Shown one piece after another: positions 1 to 4,174 of a DNA stretch of 5,497 nucleotides (within the stretch, counting starts at the first letter, position 1; each line of letters starts with the position of its first letter). Below the pieces are notes generated by a model. That model was not told the DNA's origin. It saw only the letters and a program-made list of their open reading frames with translations, and ran no database searches. The translations under genes and the position numbers were made by a program. Where the stretch lies: the NCBI GenBank assembly GCA_028291305.1, contig JAQGII010000318.1:1-5497 (forward strand), written 5' to 3'. This stretch comes from Caulobacteraceae bacterium. GTDB taxonomy: Bacteria; Pseudomonadota; Alphaproteobacteria; Caulobacterales; Caulobacteraceae.

Positions 1-1
1 G

Positions 2-403
2 AAGGTGCTGATCGTGGTGGGCGCCGCCTATCTGGCGTGGCTGGCCTATAAGGCGCTCCAGGCCGGGTTCGCCAAGGAGGGCGGCCTGGCCCATGTCGAC
101 ATCAAGCCCGCCGGCTCGGCCTTCCGCGACGGTTTCACCGTGCAGATCACCAACCCGAAGATCCTGCTGTTCTTCGGCGCAGTGCTGCCGCCCTTCCTGG
201 ATTTCAGCCGCCCCCTGCCGGCGCAGTTCGTGATGTTCGCCGCGGCCACCGTGGCCCTCGACGTCATCGCCACCACCGCCTACGGCTTCGGCGGCGCGGC
301 CCTGGCCTCGCGGATGGCCGAGCCGAGGTTCCGCCGGGGGTTTTCGGTCGCCGTGGCCGCGGTGCTGGTCGCGGCGGCGGGGCTGATCGTCAGCCGCCTG
401 TAG
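2..403 (+). CDS. LysE/RhtB-family amino-acid exporter, C-terminal part (5' end off the window)
   Basis: This is the C-terminal two thirds of an inner-membrane exporter of the LysE/RhtB superfamily, whose members pump amino acids or their derivatives out of the cell. 133 codons are visible; full-length members have about 200-210, so some 70 residues lie off the left edge. The reading frame is already open at the edge (a Lys codon precedes the first GTG), so that GTG is not a real start. Visible motifs are an early YLAWLAYKAL segment and the characteristic stretch FRDGF followed by NPKILLFFGAVLPPF (about residues 41-63). Four hydrophobic segments can be seen: residues 1-23, 50-65, 77-103 and 112-133, the last running to the C-terminus. 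The substrate cannot be read from this part. The gene ends 121 bp before usg, with no clear intrinsic terminator. The family call is secure; any specificity (lysine, homoserine, threonine) would be a guess. Confidence 0.9.
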   Translation, partial: KVLIVVGAAYLAWLAYKALQAGFAKEGGLAHVDIKPAGSAFRDGFTVQITNPKILLFFGAVLPPFLDFSRPLPAQFVMFAAATVALDVIATTAYGFGGAALASRMAEPRFRRGFSVAVAAVLVAAAGLIVSRL

Positions 404-415
404 ATGTCAGCAGCA

Positions 416-486
416 CCGCTTGATTGCTGCCAACATATTGAATTCACGACAGTTTTTATACATCCATCCGTTGCCAAATCAAGCGG
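416..486. repeat. AT-rich island bounded by a perfect 10-bp inverted repeat
   Basis: CCGCTTGATT at 416-425 is the exact reverse complement of AATCAAGCGG at 477-486. The 51 bp between the arms is clearly richer in A/T than the surrounding DNA (about 60% A/T against about 30%). Inside the arms, TGCCAA occurs twice in direct orientation (428-433 and 472-477). A TATACA at 457-462 looks like a -10 element, and TTGAAT sits at 438-443, but the 13-bp spacing between them is too short for a normal sigma-70-type promoter. The island lies in the lysE-usg gap, ending 38 bp before the usg start, so it most plausibly holds the usg control region. A paired-arm RNA structure or a remnant of a small inverted-repeat element are other possibilities. 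The repeat is seen directly; its function is inferred. Confidence 0.5.
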
Positions 487-524
487 ACTCTGAGACCCTC
501 GGTGTGCAGCCCTTGAGGTGACGG

Positions 525-803
525 ATGCCAGACGGCGTGGATCGCGACTTTTCCGTGCAGTTGACCGGGCGGCGGCTGACCACCGCCGAGGTGCTCTACT
601 ACATGCCCGCCCACCCGGCCCTGCTGCAGAGCTTCCTTTGGCAGACGCTCGACCAGGCTCCGGACTTCCCCCGCATCCAGCGCTTCCTGGAGTTCTGGCG
701 GCGCGAGATCGACGCGGTGATCCACTCGGTGTCCATCGGCGGCGTCGATGTCATCACGTCCGCTCCGCTGCGCACGGCGCGGTATTGGGGAGACCTGAAC
801 TAG
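525..803 (+). CDS. usg: Usg-family small protein
   Basis: A complete 92-residue protein of the Usg-like family (Pfam Usg), a small alphaproteobacterial family of unknown biochemical function named after the Caulobacter crescentus gene upstream of trpF. Recognisable family features are the N-terminal F-S-V-Q-L-T-G-R-R-L-T-T-A-E stretch (residues 9-22), LYYMP then HPALLQSFLWQ, the central DFPRIQRFLEFWRREIDA segment and the IHSV that follows. The length is normal for the family. There is no signal peptide or membrane segment, so it should be cytosolic. The ATG at 525 is preceded by GAGGTG (515-520), a good Shine-Dalgarno sequence at suitable spacing. Unlike the Caulobacter arrangement, no trpF follows; the next gene encodes a lipoprotein after a 217-bp gap. 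No catalytic role can be assigned. The family call is confident, from remembered family sequence rather than a search. Confidence 0.88.
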   Translation: MPDGVDRDFSVQLTGRRLTTAEVLYYMPAHPALLQSFLWQTLDQAPDFPRIQRFLEFWRREIDAVIHSVSIGGVDVITSAPLRTARYWGDLN

Positions 804-1020
804 GGCCAGCCAGCGAGAAACCGGTTTCGCCGCCGGCGTTCTCCGAGGGCAGGGAGTCCTATATTTCGACGCGCCGACAAACCAAGTGCTGCGAAACATT
901 GGCGGGCGGGGGTGGCGCCGCGGACATCCGCGGAAATCAACATCGGCCGCAGCAACCCAACTTCCGCCATGGTTTTTTGCTTGAATTGCGGGCAGAACAG
1001 AACTTTGCCTGGAGTGGGCG
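804..1020. other. usg-lipoprotein intergenic region with two short dyads
   Basis: These 217 bp lie between usg and the lipoprotein gene and contain no convincing gene. Two symmetric sequences are visible. GAAACCGGTTTC at 817-828 is a perfect 12-bp palindrome just after the usg stop, and it lies inside a larger possible hairpin whose outer arms are GAGAA (815-819) and TTCTC (839-843). CCGCGGA (918-924) and TCCGCGG (927-933) form a 7-bp inverted repeat around a 2-bp centre. A T-rich patch at 973-978 is followed by TTGAAT at 981-986. I could not place a convincing -35/-10 pair, although the lipoprotein gene almost certainly has its promoter here. The first dyad may act in 3'-end formation of usg and the second may be a protein-binding site; neither is proven. 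Confidence 0.45.
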
Positions 1021-1599
1021 ATGAAACGTACTCTTTGCGCGGTGGCGGCCACCATCGCCCTGGCCGGCGGCCTCGCCGCCTGCGAAACGGTCACCCCCTA
1101 TCAGCCGGTCAATCCCGCCAACGCCCAGGCCGGCGGCTACAGCGACGTGCGTCTGAACTCGGACCGCTGGCGCGTGATGTTCAGCGGCAACACTCTGACT
1201 TCGCGCGAGACGGTCGAACGCTACCTGCTGTACCGGGCGGCCGAGCTGACGGTCAGCCAAGGCTTCGACTGGTTCGTCACCGCCGACAAATACACCGACA
1301 AGAAGAGCCAGACCTACCTCGATCCGGTCTATGGCTATGGCTGGTACCCGTCCTGGCGCTTCCACGGCGCCTACGGTTGGCGCGGCTACGGCGCGTGGGG
1401 CGGCGGTTGGGGCGGCCCCTGGGGCGGCGCCTGGGGCAGCCCGTTCGATTCCCCGACCGTGGTGCAGCAGTACAACCGCTACGAGGTCTCCGCCGAGATC
1501 GTCATGGGCCACGGCCCGCGGCCCGCCGACGGCAGGGCCCTGGACGCCCGCGAGGTGATGACCAACCTCGGCCCGTCGATCCAGCGGCCGAAGGTCTAG
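1021..1599 (+). CDS. Gly/Trp-rich lipoprotein resembling the CC0125/CC1285 family
   Basis: A complete 192-residue envelope lipoprotein. The N-terminus has a short basic start (MKRT), a hydrophobic core and a lipobox L18-A19-A20-C21, so it should be cleaved by signal peptidase II and lipidated at Cys21. The residue after the Cys is Glu, not Asp, which (by the E. coli rule) favours the outer membrane. Residues 39-86 (GGYSDVRLNSDRWRV through YRAAELTVSQGFDWF) resemble the conserved core of the Caulobacter CC0125/CC1285-type lipoproteins, of unknown function. Residues 104-139 are rich in Gly, Trp and Tyr and end in four WGGx units encoded by a 12-bp tandem repeat. A further conserved-looking segment, YNRYEVSAEIVMG (151-163), follows. 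The ATG has GGAG at 1011-1014 with a 6-nt spacer. It appears to be transcribed on its own. No enzyme motif is visible; an envelope or structural role is only a guess. Confidence 0.85.
   Translation: MKRTLCAVAATIALAGGLAACETVTPYQPVNPANAQAGGYSDVRLNSDRWRVMFSGNTLTSRETVERYLLYRAAELTVSQGFDWFVTADKYTDKKSQTYLDPVYGYGWYPSWRFHGAYGWRGYGAWGGGWGGPWGGAWGSPFDSPTVVQQYNRYEVSAEIVMGHGPRPADGRALDAREVMTNLGPSIQRPKV
1396..1443 (+). repeat. Four 12-bp tandem repeats inside the lipoprotein gene
   Basis: Four consecutive 12-bp units start at 1396, 1408, 1420 and 1432. The first three begin TGGGGCGGC and the fourth TGGGGCAGC; the last three bases of each unit vary (GGT, CCC, GCC, CCG). Each unit encodes one W-G-G/S-x tetrapeptide (WGGG, WGGP, WGGA, WGSP; residues 126-141). 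Because the unit is a multiple of three, gain or loss of a copy would keep the reading frame. Confidence 0.85.
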
Positions 1600-1618
1600 C
1601 GCTCCGCCAGGTGGCTTT

Positions 1619-1647
1619 TTGGCGTCCGGCCTCCCATCTGCTATGGC
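1619..1647 (+). promoter_or_regulatory. Candidate housekeeping promoter for rlmN
   Basis: TTGGCG at 1619-1624 and GCTATGGC at 1640-1647 lie in the 75-bp gap before rlmN. Read as E. coli-type hexamers (TTGGCG, TATGGC) the spacer is 17 bp. Read against the published Caulobacter housekeeping consensus (TTGACGS, 10-14 bp, GCTANAWC), as I recall it, the spacer is 14 bp with one or two mismatches in each element. Transcription would start near 1653 and leave a short leader that includes the Shine-Dalgarno at 1662. This is a motif match by eye only. Confidence 0.4.
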
Positions 1648-1661
1648 TCGCCATCATTCGC

Positions 1662-1668
1662 AGAGGAG
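1662..1668 (+). promoter_or_regulatory. Shine-Dalgarno sequence that fixes the TTG start of rlmN
   Basis: AGAGGAG ends 6 nt before the TTG at 1675. No in-frame ATG or GTG has such a site nearby; the first in-frame ATG (1762) would remove 29 residues and has no comparable upstream purine run. Confidence 0.8.
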
Positions 1669-1674
1669 CTGGTC

Positions 1675-2847
1675 TTGGGCGTCACCCTCGATCTCAAGCG
1701 CCCGGCCCCCCGTCCAGACGTCGGGGCCGCAGCGCCGGCCGCGCCGCCTAACCTCTCGGGGATGACCCGCGGGCAGATGCAGGCCGCCCTGGTCGAGGCC
1801 GGGGCCGTGGCGCCGGACAAGGCGCGCATGCGCACCAACCAGATCTGGCGCTGGATCCACAATTTCGGCGTCACCAACTTCTCGCGCATGACCGACATCG
1901 CCAAGGACAGCCGGGCGGTGCTGGAGCAGTCCTTCGCCCTCGGCCGCCCCGAGGTGGTGGAGCGCCAGGTCAGCCGCGACGGCACGCGCAAATGGCTGAT
2001 CCGCTTCGCGCCGGGCGTCGAGGCGGAGACCGTGTTCATCCCCGGCGTCGGCCGGGCGGGGGCGCTGTGCGTCTCCAGCCAGGTGGGCTGCACGCTGAAC
2101 TGCACCTTCTGCCATACCGGCACCCAGCCCCTGGTGCGCAACCTGACCGCCGCCGAGATCATGGCCCAGGTGCAGATCGCCCGCGACGACCTGGGCGAAT
2201 GGCCGTCGCCGGCCGGCGAACGCCAGCTCAGCAACATCGTCTTCATGGGCATGGGCGAGCCGCTCTACAATCTCGACCAGGTGTCGGACGCCATCGAGAT
2301 CATCTCGGATAACGAAGGCACCGCCATCTCGCGCCGGCGGATCACCATCTCGACCTCCGGCGTGGTCCCCGAGATCCCGCGCGCGGGCGAGATCACCCAG
2401 GCTATGTTGGCCATCTCGCTGCACGCCACCAACGACACGCTGCGCGACGAGCTGGTGCCGCTGAACCGGCGCTACCCGATCGCCGAGCTGCTGGCGGCGA
2501 TCCGCGCCTACCCCGGCCTGTCCAACGCCCGCCGGGTGACCTTCGAATATGTGATGCTCAAGGGCGTCAACGACAGCCCGGCCGAGGCCAAGGCCCTGGT
2601 CGCCCTGCTCAAGGGCATCCCCGCCAAGATCAACCTGATCCCGTTCAACCCCTGGCCGGGCAGCCCCTACGCCTGCTCGGACTGGGGCACGATCGAGGCC
2701 TTCGCGGCCATCATCAACCGCGCCGGCTACGCATCGCCGATCCGCACCCCGCGCGGACGCGACATCCTGGCGGCCTGCGGCCAGCTCAAGTCCGAGAGCG
2801 AGAAGGTGCGCGCCAGCGAGCGGCGCAAGGTCGAGAAGGCCCTCTGA
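1675..2847 (+). CDS. rlmN: Dual-specificity 23S rRNA A2503 / tRNA A37 C2-methyltransferase RlmN
   Basis: A complete 390-residue radical-SAM enzyme that methylates C2 of A2503 in 23S rRNA and of A37 in certain tRNAs, in the cytosol. The 4Fe-4S cluster cysteines are C139, C143 and C146 in the RlmN/Cfr-type CxxxCxxC pattern (GCTLNCTFC). The mechanistic cysteines are also present: C132 in LCVSSQVGC, seven residues before the first cluster Cys as in E. coli C118/C125, and C368 in AACGQL, matching E. coli C355, which forms the methylated intermediate. The SAM-binding GMGEP lies at 192-196 and [10 protein letters not shown] at 223-232; SLHA (249-252), NLIPFNP (320-326) and RGRDI (360-364) also fit the family. 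The N-terminal 28 residues are a Pro/Ala-rich extension. The start is TTG at 1675, chosen for its strong Shine-Dalgarno. RlmN and the resistance enzyme Cfr are related; overall similarity and the housekeeping setting favour RlmN. Everything needed for activity appears intact. Confidence 0.97.
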   Translation: MGVTLDLKRPAPRPDVGAAAPAAPPNLSGMTRGQMQAALVEAGAVAPDKARMRTNQIWRWIHNFGVTNFSRMTDIAKDSRAVLEQSFALGRPEVVERQVSRDGTRKWLIRFAPGVEAETVFIPGVGRAGALCVSSQVGCTLNCTFCHTGTQPLVRNLTAAEIMAQVQIARDDLGEWPSPAGERQLSNIVFMGMGEPLYNLDQVSDAIEIISDNEGTAISRRRITISTSGVVPEIPRAGEITQAMLAISLHATNDTLRDELVPLNRRYPIAELLAAIRAYPGLSNARRVTFEYVMLKGVNDSPAEAKALVALLKGIPAKINLIPFNPWPGSPYACSDWGTIEAFAAIINRAGYASPIRTPRGRDILAACGQLKSESEKVRASERRKVEKAL

Positions 2848-2857
2848 GCAGATCGTG

Positions 2858-2880
2858 ATCCTCGGGCTGGTCCCGAGGAT
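2858..2880. terminator. Perfect 9-bp hairpin between convergent genes, probable bidirectional terminator or intergenic repeat
   Basis: ATCCTCGGG (2858-2866) and CCCGAGGAT (2872-2880) form a perfect 9-bp stem around a 5-nt loop, CTGGT. It begins 11 nt after the rlmN stop and ends 5 nt before the last codon of the convergent amine-oxidase gene. No good T-run follows on either strand (only CATTTT at 2887-2892 on +), so it is not a classic intrinsic terminator. From memory, hairpins with this GATCCTCGGG core are frequent between genes in Caulobacterales, so it may be a copy of a dispersed repeat that serves as a 3' end for both genes. Confidence 0.6.
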
Positions 2881-2885
2881 GGCGG

Positions 2886-4130
2886 TCATTTTGCCGCCGC
2901 AGGGTGCGGCAGCGCCGCCATCGCCTCTTCCGCCGCCCTGATCCCCTCCAGGTAGGCGCCGTGGGCGGTGGAGAAGCTGGCCGCCGAGGTCGCCTCGCCG
3001 GCGAAGAACAGCCGTCCATCCACCGGCGCCGCCAGCACGGCCCGCCCCCCGGCGCCGCCGGGCAGGGCGTGGGAATAGGAGCCGAGCGCATGCGGATCGC
3101 TGGCCCAGCGCGACTGGGCGACCGGGCGCAGCCGGCGGCCGAAGTCCGAGCCCAGGAGGCCGGTCAGCTCCTCGACGGCGAAGGCGGGGAAGGCGGCGGC
3201 GCCCTCGGCCTCCAGGGCGCGTGCGTGGCGGCCGCCGACATAGACCTCGATCAGCGGCCGGCCGAACGGGCGCAGATAGTAGCTACCGGTCTCGGTGCGG
3301 TCCGGGCGGCCGAACACATGGGCGTCCTTGGGCAGGGCGTCCGGCTGGTCGATCAACAGGAACAGCTTGTCGGCCAGGCCGAGCGGCAGCTGCTCGGCGG
3401 CGCCGGCCTTGTCCGGCAGCTCGGGCAGGAAGCGCAGGCGCTGCTGCGCCAGGTGGGCCGTGGGCACGGTGACGATGACCGCGGAGGCCTCCAGGACTCC
3501 CCCGGGCGTATGCAGCCGCAGGCGCGGCCCGCGGTGGTCGATCAGCACGACCGGGGTCTGCAGCGCGATCTCCACGTCCGCGCCCAGCCCGGCGATGGCC
3601 CGGCCGTAGCCCTCCAGCACCCGCCAGTTGACCGAGTCGTCGTCATAGGCGGCGTAGTCCTTGACCGACACCTGGTGAAATTCCGCGCCGTTGTAATAGG
3701 CGCTGAAGGCGTTGAGCAGCGGGGTCCAGCGGTCGTCGGGGTCCAGCAGGTCCGACACCGGCCGGTCCTGCGGCGCCCTGGCCGCCGCCTCGATCCTGTC
3801 GAACAGGGCCTGCATGGCTCGGCCGAAGTCCTGCCGCGCCTGCGCGTCCATGCCGAAGCCGGGGGCGTCGTGGCCCCAGGCGGCGGGGGTCCGGTCGATG
3901 GTCAGGCCCTGCGCATGGGCGATGCGCGTGAACGGGTTGCGGTCGGCCGAATGCAGCCAGCCGCAGCCGAGGTCCAGGTGCAGCTCGCCCGAGGGCGTCA
4001 CCGTATGGCCGCGCCCGCCGATCCGGCCGCGCGCCTCCAGCACGATGGCGCGGAGCCCACTGCCCTTCAGGCGCCGGGCCGCGGCCAGGCCCGAAGCCCC
4101 TGCGCCGACGATGGCGACGTCGTAGTCCAC
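2886..4130 (-). CDS. FAD-dependent amine oxidase family protein
   Basis: A flavoprotein of the amine oxidase family, 414 residues from the GTG at 4130. The N-terminal dinucleotide-binding fold shows VGAGASG (G9, G11, G14), the ribose-binding acid E32 and the RGRIGGR signature (34-40). Near the C-terminus FAGEAT (376-381) and FSTAHGAYLEG (386-396) match the second FAD-contact region. LADKLF (K255) resembles the conserved flavin-site lysine of monoamine oxidases, and W342 with LGSYSH (349-354) resembles the usual W...GSYS segment. The cysteine that links FAD covalently in animal MAO is absent, so FAD should be non-covalent. There is no signal peptide. The frame extends upstream to a TTG at 4178 that overlaps the preceding stop, but the GTG has AGGAG (4141-4137) 6 nt away and places the fold at the usual distance from the N-terminus. 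It follows the M16 gene by 44 bp, probably in one operon. The substrate is unknown; polyamine oxidase and other amine or carotenoid-like oxidoreductases are possible. Confidence 0.88.
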   Translation of the reverse strand: MDYDVAIVGAGASGLAAARRLKGSGLRAIVLEARGRIGGRGHTVTPSGELHLDLGCGWLHSADRNPFTRIAHAQGLTIDRTPAAWGHDAPGFGMDAQARQDFGRAMQALFDRIEAAARAPQDRPVSDLLDPDDRWTPLLNAFSAYYNGAEFHQVSVKDYAAYDDDSVNWRVLEGYGRAIAGLGADVEIALQTPVVLIDHRGPRLRLHTPGGVLEASAVIVTVPTAHLAQQRLRFLPELPDKAGAAEQLPLGLADKLFLLIDQPDALPKDAHVFGRPDRTETGSYYLRPFGRPLIEVYVGGRHARALEAEGAAAFPAFAVEELTGLLGSDFGRRLRPVAQSRWASDPHALGSYSHALPGGAGGRAVLAAPVDGRLFFAGEATSAASFSTAHGAYLEGIRAAEEAMAALPHPAAAK

Positions 4131-4136
4131 GCCGAT

Positions 4137-4141
4137 CTCCT
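4137..4141 (-). promoter_or_regulatory. Shine-Dalgarno sequence supporting the GTG start of the amine-oxidase gene
   Basis: On the minus strand AGGAG (4141-4137) lies 6 nt before the GTG at 4130. The alternative TTG starts at 4178 and 4148 have no comparable site, although the one at 4178 overlaps the upstream TGA and could use translational coupling. Confidence 0.7.
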
Positions 4142-4174
4142 GGGTCAACCCCTCTCGCCGACGGGGAAAAGGAC

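Noticed and set aside
410..430. Possible lysE terminator: GCAGCA / TGCTGC hairpin
   Set aside because: The stem is only 6 bp with a 9-nt loop and no T-run follows; it also competes with the stronger long-range inverted repeat starting at 416.
416..486. tRNA-like reading of the 71-bp inverted-repeat segment
   Set aside because: The length and paired ends suggest a tRNA, but there is no T-loop GGTTCGA-type sequence, no D-arm and no anticodon arm on either strand.
518..1024. Alternative plus-strand frame over usg running to the lipoprotein start
   Set aside because: Its first part is a +1 shadow of usg and the rest is untidy intergenic translation (poor codon choice, no motif). The in-frame Usg protein explains the coding signal.
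1605..1624. Possible terminator after the lipoprotein gene (CGCCAGGTGGC then five T)
   Set aside because: The T-run is attractive, but the stem before it is only 3-4 bp with a tiny loop. The alternative CGCCA/TGGCG stem places the T-run in the loop. The TTGGCG here fits better as a -35 element for rlmN.
912..1751. Plus-strand open frame overlapping the lipoprotein gene and the rlmN start
   Set aside because: It is Arg-rich and low-complexity, crosses two genes with good ribosome-binding sites and clear motifs, and is out of frame with both.
1675..2847. Cfr-type antibiotic-resistance methyltransferase
   Set aside because: Cfr shares the radical-SAM fold and cysteines, but the motifs, length, host-like composition and chromosomal setting all fit the housekeeping RlmN, with no sign of a mobile element.
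1654..2889. Long minus-strand open frame antisense to rlmN, 411 codons
   Set aside because: It lies entirely over rlmN, which has all family motifs. Its translation is low-complexity, rich in G, A, R, D and H as expected from the antisense of GC-rich coding DNA, and shows no domain.
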